From positions 6,148,001 to 6,212,000 of the forward strand of contig NZ_CP120997.1 of assembly GCF_030719295.1 (NCBI RefSeq): a stretch of DNA of 64,000 nucleotides. Direction: 5' to 3'. The notes under the pieces were generated by a model that was given only the letters and a program-made list of their open reading frames with translations, did no database searches and had not been told where the DNA came from. Below are positions 1 to 8,771 of this stretch, one piece after another. Within the stretch, counting starts at the first letter, position 1. Each line of letters starts with the position of its first letter. The position numbers were made by a program, and so were the translations under genes. This stretch comes from Streptomyces sp. Mut1 (GTDB lineage: Bacteria; Actinomycetota; Actinomycetes; Streptomycetales; Streptomycetaceae).

Positions 1-2
1 GC

Positions 3-980
3 GATGGCGAAGCCGCCAACGGCCGGGCCATCGGCGAACAGCCGTTCCCCTTCCGCGCCTACAACTGGGGCTCGCTCTGGAGCGAGCTGCGCCGCCGGGT
101 GCCCGAGGACGTCGACTACCGCTCCGGCGCCGTCGTCACCGCCGTGCGGCCCGACGACGAGGGGGCGACGCTGCGGCTCGCCGACGGGCACGAGGAGCAC
201 TTCGACCTGGTCATCGGGGCCGACGGATACCGTTCGGTGGTCCGCGAGGCCATGTTCCCCGGGGTCAGCGCCGAGTACGCCGGCTACATCGGCTGGCGCG
301 GCGCGTCGGCGGACATCGAGGGGCTGCCGTCGGACGGCCTCGACGCGCACAACATCGTCTTCCCCGGCGGCCACTGCATGATCTACCGCATCCCGGACGG
401 CACCGGCGGCCACCGCCTCAACTGGGTGCTCTACACCGCGCCCCCGCGGACCGACGGCCTCCACCCCGACCTGCGCACCCCCACCTCGCTGCCGCCCGGC
501 CGCCTCAATTCCGAGCTCACCGACCACCTGCGCACCCTGGTCGCCGAAAACTTTCCGCCATTCTGGGCGGCCAAGGTCCTCGGCACGCCCGCCGAGACCA
601 CTTTCATACAGCCCATCTACGATCTGGCGGTCCCGCACTACACCTCGGGGCGCATGGTGCTCGTCGGCGACGCCGCCAGCGTCGCCCGGCCGCACGTCGG
701 CGCCGGCAGCGTGAAGGCGCTCCAGGACGCCACCGCCCTGGAGGCCGCCTGGATCGCCGGGGACAGCTGGAAGGACGTGCTGGAGCGGTACGACAGCGGC
801 CGGGGCGCGGTCGGCTCCGCCATGGTCGCCCTCGCCCGCCGGATGGGCAGCACCCAGGTCGAGAACACCCCTGACTGGTCCGCCATGGGCCAGCCGGAGT
901 TCGACGCGTGGTGGCAGGACCAGAACAGCGGCTCCGACCGCAGCAGCGGCTTCGGCGGCCACAGCCTCAAGGTCAAGTAG
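3..980 (+). CDS. FAD-dependent aromatic monooxygenase, 3' part only
   Basis: The gene enters from the left edge; the frame is open from base 3 and ends at TAG 978-980, so the N-terminal dinucleotide-binding GxGxxG is not visible. The visible part shows the class A flavoprotein hydroxylase landmarks: GADGYRSVVR (the DG motif that contacts FAD and NADPH) and the second FAD motif GDAASVARPHVGAG near the C terminus. The ARPHVGAG wording resembles the 2,6-dihydroxypyridine 3-hydroxylase branch of the family, so hydroxylation of a small aromatic or N-heterocycle is likely, but the substrate cannot be read. It converges on the ABC import operon and shares a bidirectional terminator with it. Confidence 0.88.
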   Translation, partial: DGEAANGRAIGEQPFPFRAYNWGSLWSELRRRVPEDVDYRSGAVVTAVRPDDEGATLRLADGHEEHFDLVIGADGYRSVVREAMFPGVSAEYAGYIGWRGASADIEGLPSDGLDAHNIVFPGGHCMIYRIPDGTGGHRLNWVLYTAPPRTDGLHPDLRTPTSLPPGRLNSELTDHLRTLVAENFPPFWAAKVLGTPAETTFIQPIYDLAVPHYTSGRMVLVGDAASVARPHVGAGSVKALQDATALEAAWIAGDSWKDVLERYDSGRGAVGSAMVALARRMGSTQVENTPDWSAMGQPEFDAWWQDQNSGSDRSSGFGGHSLKVK

Positions 981-987
981 CGCCGGA

Positions 988-1036
988 CGCGGGAGGGGGG
1001 CGGTGACCGGAATCCGGTCACCGCCCCCCTCCCGCG
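988..1036. terminator. Bidirectional intrinsic terminator, 23-bp perfect stem
   Basis: Positions 988-1010 pair perfectly with 1014-1036 around an AAT loop. It lies between the convergent monooxygenase and LivF-type ATPase genes, with TTT on the plus-strand side. It should stop transcription from both sides. Confidence 0.9.
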
Positions 1037-1056
1037 TTTCGCGCGCGCCGCGCCGG

Positions 1057-1785
1057 TCAGGCCGGCGTCGGCGCGAGTTCGAGCGCGGCGTGCAGCGCGG
1101 TGGGGTCCGTACGGGCCTCGGCCCCGTCCAGCCGCAGTCCCACCCGCCCCGACGTCAGCACCGTCAGCGTGTGCGCGCACTCGGCCGCCTGGGCCGGACT
1201 CGGCGACACCAGCAGGACGGCGATGCCCTCGTCGGCCAGCGTGGTCACCAGCTCGTGGACCTGGCGGACCAGGGCCGGGGCCAGGCCCTCGGTCGGCTCG
1301 TCGAGCAGCAGCACACTCGGCGAACCGAGCAGCGCGCGGGCCAGGGCCAGCATCTGCTGCTCGCCGCCGGACAGGTCCGTACCCCGGTTGTTCCGGCGCT
1401 CGCCCAGCCGGGGCAGCAGCTCCAGCACGCGGGCGGGCGTCCACACGCTCGGGCGCGTGGTGTCGCCCCGGCGCGGCGGGCGGTAGGAGAGCCGCAGGTG
1501 TTCGGCGACGCTGAGGTTGGCGAAGACCCGGCGGCCCTGCGGCACGAGACCGATTCCGGCCCGGGCGGTCCGGTGGGCCGGCTGCCCCGTCACGTCCCGG
1601 CCGTCCAGCCGTACGGTGCCGGAGCCGGGGCGCATCAGACCGGCGACGGTGTGGACGAGCGTCGTCTTGCCCGCGCCGTTGTGGCCGACGACGGCGTGGA
1701 CCGTGCCGGCGGGGACGGACAGATCGAGGCCGTGGAGGACGGTGCCGCCGTGGTAGCCGGCGGTCAGACCGGTGAGTTCGAGCAT
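1057..1785 (-). CDS. Branched-chain amino acid-type ABC transporter ATPase (LivF family)
   Basis: Cytoplasmic ATPase of a LivFGHMK-type importer, 242 aa, the normal LivF length. Visible motifs: Walker A GHNGAGKTT, signature LSGGEQQMLALARAL, Walker B VLLLDEPTEGLAP and a downstream H-loop area (VSPSPAQA, where the usual switch histidine is not obvious). I start it at ATG 1785, which begins MLELTGL; a longer open frame to 1857 would overlap the upstream gene deeply and has no family-like sequence. It is the last gene of the minus-strand operon, 10 nt after the LivG-type gene, and ends at the strong stem 988-1036. The substrate is inferred only from the family: amino acids, urea or short amides. 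Confidence 0.9.
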   Translation of the reverse strand: MLELTGLTAGYHGGTVLHGLDLSVPAGTVHAVVGHNGAGKTTLVHTVAGLMRPGSGTVRLDGRDVTGQPAHRTARAGIGLVPQGRRVFANLSVAEHLRLSYRPPRRGDTTRPSVWTPARVLELLPRLGERRNNRGTDLSGGEQQMLALARALLGSPSVLLLDEPTEGLAPALVRQVHELVTTLADEGIAVLLVSPSPAQAAECAHTLTVLTSGRVGLRLDGAEARTDPTALHAALELAPTPA

Positions 1786-1795
1786 CGGGAGTCGG

Positions 1796-2635
1796 TCATC
1801 CTCTCGCTTCGGTGGTGCCCGTGACGAGGTCCGTGGCCTCGTGCTCCGGCTCCTCACCGGCCATCGGGCCCGTGTTGTGGTACGCGTCGCGCACCTCGGG
1901 ATGGGCGAGCGCCTCCCGGGTCGGACCGGTGACGAGCACCCGTCCTGCCGCCAGCACGGTGACCGACGTCGCGAGCTCGGCGACCACCTCCACGTGGTGC
2001 TCGACCAGGACGATCGCCACGCTCGCCGGCAGGGCGCCGAGGATGGCGAGCAGCCGCCCGATGTCGCCGTCGGTCAGCCCGGCCGCCGGCTCGTCCAGGA
2101 GCAGCAGACGCGGATCGCCCGCCAGGGCGGCGGCCAGGTCGAGCATGCGGCGCTGCCCGTGGGAGAGCGTGGAGGCCGGGCGGTGCGCGAGGTCCGCGAG
2201 CCCGACGGTCTCCAGGTGCTGCCCCGCGGACTCGGCGTGCTGCCGGTAGCGGGACGGGCTGCGCCAGGCGCCCCGGCGCTTCGGGTGGTGCGGCCAGCCG
2301 GCCAGGACGATGTTGTCCAGCACCGTCAGTTCCGAGATCACCGACGGCTGCTGGAAGCTGCGGGCGATGCCCAGCCTGCTGCGTCTGGCGGTGGACGCGC
2401 GGGTGACGTCCGTCCCGTTCAGCGCGATCGTGCCGTGGTCGGGCCGGTCGGTGCCGGCGATGAGGTTGAGCAGGGTCGTCTTGCCCGCGCCGTTGGGGCC
2501 GATGACGGCGTGCCGGGCGCCCGCGGGCAGCCGCAGGCTGACGTCGTCTACGGCGGTGAGACTGCCGTACCTGCGGGTGAGGCGGTCGAGGTCCAGCACG
2601 GGGGCCGCCGGTGCGGCGGTCGGTGCGGGCGTCAT
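1796..2635 (-). CDS. Branched-chain amino acid-type ABC transporter ATPase (LivG family)
   Basis: Second ATPase of the importer, 279 aa. Walker A GPNGAGKTT, signature LSHGQRRMLDLAAAL (H in place of the second G of LSGGQ, as in many LivG proteins), Walker B LLLLDEPAAGL, and switch histidine VEHHVEVV. ATG 2635 overlaps the stop of the permease gene as ATGA, indicating translational coupling. It would heterodimerise with the LivF-type protein under the fused permease. The C-terminal tail of about 25 residues (PMAGEEPEHEA region) is charged and probably disordered. Confidence 0.92.
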   Translation of the reverse strand: MTPAPTAAPAAPVLDLDRLTRRYGSLTAVDDVSLRLPAGARHAVIGPNGAGKTTLLNLIAGTDRPDHGTIALNGTDVTRASTARRSRLGIARSFQQPSVISELTVLDNIVLAGWPHHPKRRGAWRSPSRYRQHAESAGQHLETVGLADLAHRPASTLSHGQRRMLDLAAALAGDPRLLLLDEPAAGLTDGDIGRLLAILGALPASVAIVLVEHHVEVVAELATSVTVLAAGRVLVTGPTREALAHPEVRDAYHNTGPMAGEEPEHEATDLVTGTTEARG

Positions 2636-4647
2636 GGGGAGACCTTCCCGGCGGGGGACGGGGCGGGCGTGGCTACGGCGGGAGGCGTCCCGTCCGGTGC
2701 GGGCCGGCCGATGGCGGTGCGCAGGCCGGCCAGACCGCGCGGCAGCAGGTACACGGCGGCGATGAACAGCATGCCGAGCAGCAGCGGTCCGTGGCCGGGC
2801 CAGGAACTCGCGACCCAGTCCCGGGTGAAGACGATGAGCCCGGCGCCCAGCAGGCCGCCGATCACGGATGTCGCGCCGCCGATGACGACGGCGAGCAGGG
2901 CGAACGCGGCGATCTCGAAGCCGACGTCGGCGGGGGACAGGTACTGCTGGACGGTGACCATCAGCGAGCCGCCGACGCCGGCCAGCGCGCCCGCGCAGAT
3001 GTGGGCCACCAGCAGGTAGCGCCCCACGGGGTGGCCCGAGGCCCGCATCCGCGCCTCGGCGCCCCGCGTCCCGGTCAGCAGCTTGCCGGCCGGGGAGCGC
3101 AGCACCAGCAGGGTCAGGGCCACGGCGACGACGGCGACGACGAGCGCGTAGACGTACAGCTCGCTCTCCTCGGTCATGCCCTCACCGCCCCACAGCGCCT
3201 GGGTGGCCGGGAAGCCGACCAGTCCGTCGGCACCGCCGGTGACGGACTTGACCTGGTTGATCACCGCACTCGTCAGCTCGCCGACGGCGAGCGTGATCAT
3301 CAGGACGGTGGTGCCCCGGGCCCGGATCACGGCGGGCCCGGTCAGCGCCGAGAACACCGCGGCCGCCAGCGCCGAGAGGACGATCTGGACCGGGCCCATC
3401 GTCCACCCGGCGTCCGCGAGATTGGCGGTGGCGTACGCGCCGACGGCGAACGGGGCGGTCTGCCCGAGGGTGGGCAGACCGGCGTAACCGGTCAGCACGG
3501 TGACACTGACCGCGAGCAGCCCCAGGGCCAGGGCGGACCCGGCCAGCGAGATGCTGTACGGGTCGAGCATGCCCGGCAGCGCGAACAGCAGGGCGAGCAG
3601 CACGAGCAGCGGGACGGCCTGCCGCCACCCGTTCCCGCGCAGCCACGCCCCGAACCGCCCGGGAGCCGCGTCGGCGGTCTCCCGGGCCGGTGCCGCGACC
3701 GTGCGGGAACGGTTCTGCAACCGCGCGGCGAGGAGACGTCGGAGCCGGGCGAGCGGGTCCGACGACGGGCCCTGCTCCTCGTGCGCCGCGGGCTCCGCGA
3801 AGCGGGAGCGGAACACCAGCACCGCCGCCATCGCGGCGAACAGCAGGTACGGGGCCAGGTCCGGCAGCAAGGAGACGCCCAGGGTCTGGACCTCGCCCAC
3901 GGCGACCGCCGCGAAGAGCGTCGCCCACAGGGAGCGCAGCCCGCCGAGGACGACGACCACGAGGGACAGCATCAGGACGTTCTCGGAGGTGCCGGGCCCC
4001 GGGCCGATGATCGGCGCCCCGAGCACGCCCGCCGCACCGGCCAGCGCACCCGCCGCCGCGAGCACACCGGTGTGCACGGCACGGGGGTTGTGTCCGGTGG
4101 CCGCGAGCATCTGGGGATCGTCCGCCGACGCCCGTACCGCGGCCCCCACCCGGGTCCGGGTCAGCACCCAGGTACCGAAGGCGGCCAGGACGACGGCCAT
4201 GGCGATGAAGCAGAGCCGGTAGGCGGGGTAGCGGTGGCCCAGCAGGTGGACCGAGGAGTCGAGCGCGCCGGGGACGCGCACCGGCAGCTCGTCCGCTCCG
4301 AAGAACTGGATGAGCAGATCACCGCCGACCAGCGCTATCCCGAAGGTCAGCAGGGCTTGAGCGAGATGCCCACGCCGGGCGAGCGGAACCGTCGCGGCGG
4401 ACAGCCCCGCCCCGGCGAGGGCGGCGGCGGCCGTTCCGGCGGCCAGCCCGATGACGAGGCCGCCCCAGGTTCCGTCGCTCAGCTCGGCGCCCGTGTAGGC
4501 GCCGATCGCGTACAGCATGCCGTGCGAGAGATTCAGTACGCCGGCGGTGCCGAACGCGAGACTCAGGCCGGCGGCGACCACGAACAGCAGCAGCCCGTAG
4601 GCCACTCCGTCCACCGCCGGCACGAGGTGGGCATCAAGAAGCTCCAT
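2632..4647 (-). CDS. Fused LivH-LivM permease of the ABC importer
   Basis: A 671-aa membrane protein that joins the two permease subunits usually made separately. The first about 285 residues are LivH-like (LNLSHGMLYAIGAY and VGAAVRASADDPQMLAATG coupling loop); residues about 340-640 are LivM-like (a second set of helices and the GTRGAEARMRASG coupling loop). A charged, Pro/Ala-rich linker of about 60 residues, rich in Arg, joins them and should lie in the cytoplasm. ATG 4647 lies 1 nt after the binding-protein stop. Such fusions occur in actinobacterial Liv-type systems. Substrate unknown. Confidence 0.9.
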   Translation of the reverse strand: MELLDAHLVPAVDGVAYGLLLFVVAAGLSLAFGTAGVLNLSHGMLYAIGAYTGAELSDGTWGGLVIGLAAGTAAAALAGAGLSAATVPLARRGHLAQALLTFGIALVGGDLLIQFFGADELPVRVPGALDSSVHLLGHRYPAYRLCFIAMAVVLAAFGTWVLTRTRVGAAVRASADDPQMLAATGHNPRAVHTGVLAAAGALAGAAGVLGAPIIGPGPGTSENVLMLSLVVVVLGGLRSLWATLFAAVAVGEVQTLGVSLLPDLAPYLLFAAMAAVLVFRSRFAEPAAHEEQGPSSDPLARLRRLLAARLQNRSRTVAAPARETADAAPGRFGAWLRGNGWRQAVPLLVLLALLFALPGMLDPYSISLAGSALALGLLAVSVTVLTGYAGLPTLGQTAPFAVGAYATANLADAGWTMGPVQIVLSALAAAVFSALTGPAVIRARGTTVLMITLAVGELTSAVINQVKSVTGGADGLVGFPATQALWGGEGMTEESELYVYALVVAVVAVALTLLVLRSPAGKLLTGTRGAEARMRASGHPVGRYLLVAHICAGALAGVGGSLMVTVQQYLSPADVGFEIAAFALLAVVIGGATSVIGGLLGAGLIVFTRDWVASSWPGHGPLLLGMLFIAAVYLLPRGLAGLRTAIGRPAPDGTPPAVATPAPSPAGKVSP

Positions 4648-4648
4648 G

Positions 4649-5869
4649 TCAGCCGCCGAGTGTCGCCAGGTCCTGGACCATGACGTTGGACAGCTGGTTG
4701 CCGTCCGGACGCACCTGGCGCAGGTACCAGGTCTGGACCGGCGCGTGGCTCTTCGCGCCGAACTCCCACGAGCCGCGGGGGCTGTCGATCTGGCCCAGGC
4801 CGTCGATGGCCTTGTTGATGGTCTGCGGCGTCACGTCGCCCTTCTTCGCGGCGTCCGCGATCGCCTTGTCCAGCACGGCGGCGGCGTCGTAGGACGACAT
4901 CGCGTACGTGGTCGGCTGGGTGTCGTGCTCGGCGGTCCAGTCGGCGGCGAACTTGCGGTTGGCCGCGTTGTCGAGGTCCGGCGCGTAGTTCAGGACGGAG
5001 TAGATGCCCTTCGCCGCCTGGCCCTCGGCCTGGAGCACGCTGCCCTCGGTGACGAAGGCGGTGTACAGCGGCAGGTCGGCGATGTCGGACTGCGCGTACT
5101 GCTTGGCGAAGTCGATCGCCGCCTTGCCCGCGTAGAAGCAGTAGACGGCCTTGGCGTCCGTCTTGGCGATCTCCGCGAAGTACGGCATGAAGTTGGTCGT
5201 CTGCGGGAACGGCGTCCACTTGGTCTTGCCGTCGGGGTTGGCGAGCTCACCCTTGATGCGCTTGAACTCGTCGGTGAACCCGCGCAGTTCGTCGTAACCG
5301 CCCTGGTAGTCGGGGCCGATCGCGTAGACCGGTCCGTTCACCTTCTCCTTGACGTACGGGGCGATGGCCTTGCCCGGCTCGTCGGACATGAAGCTCGTCG
5401 TCCAGACGTACGTGTCGTCCTTGACCTCGGGCCGGGCGTTGGAACCCAGGAACGGGATCTTGGCCTGGTTGACCAGCGGCAGCACCGCGTTGACCGAGCC
5501 ACCGCCGACGAGGCCGGTCAGCACGTCGACCTTGTCCTTCTTGACCAGCTTGGTGGCGGCCGGAACCGCGGTCGGCGGACCGTCGCCCTCGTCGGCGACG
5601 ATGAGCTCGACCTTGCGCCCGCCCAGCTTGTTGTCGTGCGTCTTCAGGTAGAGGTCGAAGCCGTCCCGCAGGTCGGTGCCGACCGACTTGTAGGTGCCGG
5701 ACAGGGAGGCGACCAGGCCGACCTTGATGGTCTCGTCGCCGGAGCCGCTGTCGCTGCTGCATCCGGTGACGGTGGCCAGGCCCAGGGCGAGGGCGGCGGC
5801 GCCGGCCGGGCGCAGGAATCTGCGGTGGCGGGTACGGCGGGGTATGTCGAAGAACATGGGAGCTCTCAT
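4649..5869 (-). CDS. Solute-binding lipoprotein of the Liv-type ABC importer
   Basis: Extracellular periplasmic-binding-protein-like receptor (type I fold, Peripla_BP_6 family). The N terminus has a basic n-region with RRFLR, a hydrophobic stretch and the lipobox VTGC, so it should be lipid-anchored. The mature start ETIKVGLVASLSG is the typical first strand of LivK-type proteins, followed by GVLTGLVGGGSVNAV-like loop residues that line the ligand cleft. I take ATG 5869; ATG 5857 is equally possible and the frame extends to a TTG at 5887. About 406 aa. It lies 86 bp after the roadblock gene, a gap that may hold a processing site or its own promoter. Confidence 0.88.
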   Translation of the reverse strand: MRAPMFFDIPRRTRHRRFLRPAGAAALALGLATVTGCSSDSGSGDETIKVGLVASLSGTYKSVGTDLRDGFDLYLKTHDNKLGGRKVELIVADEGDGPPTAVPAATKLVKKDKVDVLTGLVGGGSVNAVLPLVNQAKIPFLGSNARPEVKDDTYVWTTSFMSDEPGKAIAPYVKEKVNGPVYAIGPDYQGGYDELRGFTDEFKRIKGELANPDGKTKWTPFPQTTNFMPYFAEIAKTDAKAVYCFYAGKAAIDFAKQYAQSDIADLPLYTAFVTEGSVLQAEGQAAKGIYSVLNYAPDLDNAANRKFAADWTAEHDTQPTTYAMSSYDAAAVLDKAIADAAKKGDVTPQTINKAIDGLGQIDSPRGSWEFGAKSHAPVQTWYLRQVRPDGNQLSNVMVQDLATLGG

Positions 5870-5955
5870 CGGGGGAGTGTCGGACAACGGTGTGACCCGA
5901 CCGCGGAGTCGGCTCCGCGGACGGGTCGGTGCGGCCGTGGGGGGACGGCCGACGG

Positions 5956-6360
5956 TCAGTGCGTGGGGGAGTGGTGCGAGGAACGGACCTGCGGGGACAG
6001 CGAGTCGCCGACCTGGTTGATCAGCTCGGACATCATGTAGCTGACCTCACCGATGTCCGCGTCCCTGGTGGTGGTCACCAGGAGCGAGGCACCGCTGGAG
6101 ACGGCCATGGAGAACATGTAGCCGCCCTCCATCGCGGTGAGGCTGTGCTCGACCGGGTCGGTGTTCGTCAGCTGTGCTGCCGCGGAAAGCAGGTTGACGA
6201 CGCCGGAGGCGATGGCGGCCAGCCGGTCGGCGTCGTCACGCTCCACACCGGTGTATGCCAGCGCGAGTCCGTCCACGGACACGGCTATCGCCTGGGTGAC
6301 CTCCGGGATGCGTCCGGCGAAGTCGCTCAGGATCCAGCTCAGGTCGGTGGGTGAGGTCAT
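5956..6360 (-). CDS. Roadblock/LC7 domain protein (CvnB-like)
   Basis: Small cytoplasmic protein of 134 aa with the roadblock/LC7 fold: LSWILSDFAGRIPEVTQAIAVSVDGLALA is the typical first helix-strand, and GGYMFSMAVSSGASLLVTTT the central strands. In conservons such proteins work with the adjacent sensor kinase and a Ras-like GTPase. Here DUF742 and GTPase partners are absent; the next genes are ABC importer components. ATG 6360 overlaps the kinase stop (ATGA), so the two are co-translated. Confidence 0.9.
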   Translation of the reverse strand: MTSPTDLSWILSDFAGRIPEVTQAIAVSVDGLALAYTGVERDDADRLAAIASGVVNLLSAAAQLTNTDPVEHSLTAMEGGYMFSMAVSSGASLLVTTTRDADIGEVSYMMSELINQVGDSLSPQVRSSHHSPTH

Positions 6361-8771
6361 TTCTTGGTCCGTTCGGTGTTGTCATCGGTGGCGGAACGCC
6401 CGCGGGGGTTCGTGCTCCGGCTGATGCCCTGGGCGTAGGCCGCGAGGACGTCGGAGACCTGCCGGGAGTCCCGGCGGCGGGGTGACGGCCTCGGCGTGGC
6501 GGTGCCGGACCGCTGATCGGTGCCGCCCCGCTTGCCCAGGGTGGGCCACTGCTGGGGCGTGTTGCGCTGCCGCAGGGGCAGGCCGGACGCGCTGACCCCG
6601 GCGATCCGCGAGACCGGCTCCTCGTGCACGGGGTGCGGGGAGGGCGCGGCGCCGCTCTCGCGCCTGTCCTCGCCCTTCTCACGCGCCGGACCCTCGTGGT
6701 CGTCGCGCTTCCCCGCGTCGGAGGGGCGTTCCGGGCGGGAGCCGATGCTCGCGCCGACGGGACGGCCGGGCCGGCCCTGCACGTCGCGCGTCGGGCGGCC
6801 GGCGGTGACCGGGCGCGGCGCCTCGTAGCGGACCTCGTCGCGCCGGTCCTCGCCGGGCGCGCCCTGGACGGGGGGAGCCTCGACGGCGACCTCGGCCAGC
6901 ACGGACTTGGGCAGGGTGACCTCGGCGATGGTGCCGGGGCCCGAGGAGTCGCGGAGTTCGACAACGATGCCGTGCCGGGCGGCCAGCCGTGCCACCACGT
7001 GCAGACCCATGGAACGTACGTCCCCGATGCCCGCCTTGGGCTCGCGCAGCGCGGCGTTGTGCACGGCGCGGCGCTCGGGGGAGATGCCCACGCCCTCGTC
7101 GACGATCTGGACGACGGCCCGGTCCCAGAGCCGCCAGACGGCGACCCCGACCTGCGCGTCGGGCGGCGAGAAGCGGGTCGCGTTGTCCAGGAGCTCGGCC
7201 AGGATGTGGGCGACGTCGTGCACGGCGCGGGCGGCGATGCCGATGCCGGCCTCGATGGCGCCGAGGGAGACCCGGTCGAAGCGTTCGATCTGCTGGGCGG
7301 CGGCCACGATGACGGTGGAGCAGCCGATGTCCGCGGAGCGCACCCGGGCGTTGCCGTAACCGCCGAGGACCAGCAGGTTGTTGGTGTTGCGCTCCATGCG
7401 GATGGCGAGGTGGTCGAGCGCGAAGAGCGTCTTCATGCGCTCCGGGTCGGCCTCGTCGCGCTGCACGGTGTCCAGCTCGGACACCATGACGCTGGTCAGC
7501 TGGGCGCCCCGGCGGGCGACCCGGACCAGGGTCTCCGCGAACTGTTCGTGTACGCGCGCCTGTTCGGCGGCGAGCCGGACGGCCTCGTGGTGGACGGCGT
7601 TGAACGCCTCACCGACCTCACCGATCTCGTCCCCGCCCGTGGTCTCGATCGGGTTGCCGGTCCGCTCCGCGACCTGCTCGGGCGTGGAGCCGCTCAGCGC
7701 GCCGGGCTGGGACAGCTCGCTCATGACGGCGGGCAGCCGGGTGTGGGCGACCTCGTGCGCGGCGTTGCGCAGGTCGCGCAGCCGGCGGATCATGACGCGG
7801 CCGAGGCGGATGGCGACGACGACGACGCCGACCAGGGTCAGCAGCACCAGGGCGACTTCGCCGCCGGCGGTCCACAGCAGCCTGGTGCGTTCCTTGTCGA
7901 CGGTCGCGGCGACGGACGCGTCGATCCGCTTCTCCACCGAGTGCAGCAGGGTCTGGCGGTCCTCGGACGCGGTCACCCACTCCTTGGGGGTGACGCCGAT
8001 GGCCTTGCTGGTGTCCGTACGCCCGATCTTGTCCTCCAGCTTGCGGGAGGCCAGGGCCTTCGGGCCGGAGAGGGTGCGCTCCAGCCAGGTCCGCCACTCC
8101 GCGGGGCCGAGACCGAACAGCTTCCCGGTCGACTCGGTGTAGCCGAGCCGGGTGGCGTCGAACGTGCGCTGCGAGGCGACCGTGAAGCCGCCCGCGGCCT
8201 GCGCCCTCATGACCGTGACCTGCTGCTGGGCGGTGTACTCGGCGGCCTCGGACAGGGCGGCGGCCGCGCGGATGCGGTCGGCGATCTCGGCGTCGACCCC
8301 GTCGGCCTGCGCGATGCCGTCGCGGTAGCCGTTGAGGTCGGCGATCACGATCCGGTAGCCGAAGGCGAGCGCGGAGATCGTGGTGCTGCCCGAGCGCACC
8401 TGCGCGCGCAGGGCGGGGAGTTCATCGATGAAACGGTCGATACGGTCCAGCGACTCCTGGGCGCTTCCGGGCACCTCGGACAGGTGCTTGATCCGGCTGC
8501 TGAAGGTGGCGATGCTCTTATCGGTCGCCTGCGAGGTTTCCTGGAAGGCGGCCGAGTCCCCTTGGTGCGAGACCAGGGCTGTGGCTGCCGCGCGTTCGCG
8601 CTGCAGCTGATGAGTTAAATCGGCGGCGCCGGCGGCTACATCGACCATGGAGGCCAGCCGGTTCGCCTGGAGCGCCTGGTTGGTCGCGGGTGCGAGGGCC
8701 AGGGCCGAGAAGGTGACCGCGACAGTGAGGGGCGCGGTGACCAGCAGGACGAGACGACGATTGATTTTCAC
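6357..8771 (-). CDS. Sensor-like histidine kinase with NIT and HAMP domains (CvnA-like)
   Basis: An 804-aa membrane kinase. TM1 is about residues 7-28; residues 50-290 form an extracellular helical sensor of the nitrate/nitrite-sensing (NIT) type with LQRERAAATAL; TM2 is about 298-322, followed by a HAMP-like linker and a HATPase_c domain with LAELLDNATRFSPP (N box), DEGVGIS (G1) and GLHVVARLAARHG (G2). The last about 150 residues are charged, Pro-rich and probably disordered. A clear DHp histidine box is not obvious, as in CvnA proteins. GTG 8771 has GGAG 8 nt upstream. Leu52 is encoded by TTA (8616-8618), rare in Streptomyces and read by the bldA tRNA. It heads the operon; the ligand is unknown. 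Confidence 0.9.
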   Translation of the reverse strand: MKINRRLVLLVTAPLTVAVTFSALALAPATNQALQANRLASMVDVAAGAADLTHQLQRERAAATALVSHQGDSAAFQETSQATDKSIATFSSRIKHLSEVPGSAQESLDRIDRFIDELPALRAQVRSGSTTISALAFGYRIVIADLNGYRDGIAQADGVDAEIADRIRAAAALSEAAEYTAQQQVTVMRAQAAGGFTVASQRTFDATRLGYTESTGKLFGLGPAEWRTWLERTLSGPKALASRKLEDKIGRTDTSKAIGVTPKEWVTASEDRQTLLHSVEKRIDASVAATVDKERTRLLWTAGGEVALVLLTLVGVVVVAIRLGRVMIRRLRDLRNAAHEVAHTRLPAVMSELSQPGALSGSTPEQVAERTGNPIETTGGDEIGEVGEAFNAVHHEAVRLAAEQARVHEQFAETLVRVARRGAQLTSVMVSELDTVQRDEADPERMKTLFALDHLAIRMERNTNNLLVLGGYGNARVRSADIGCSTVIVAAAQQIERFDRVSLGAIEAGIGIAARAVHDVAHILAELLDNATRFSPPDAQVGVAVWRLWDRAVVQIVDEGVGISPERRAVHNAALREPKAGIGDVRSMGLHVVARLAARHGIVVELRDSSGPGTIAEVTLPKSVLAEVAVEAPPVQGAPGEDRRDEVRYEAPRPVTAGRPTRDVQGRPGRPVGASIGSRPERPSDAGKRDDHEGPAREKGEDRRESGAAPSPHPVHEEPVSRIAGVSASGLPLRQRNTPQQWPTLGKRGGTDQRSGTATPRPSPRRRDSRQVSDVLAAYAQGISRSTNPRGRSATDDNTERTKK

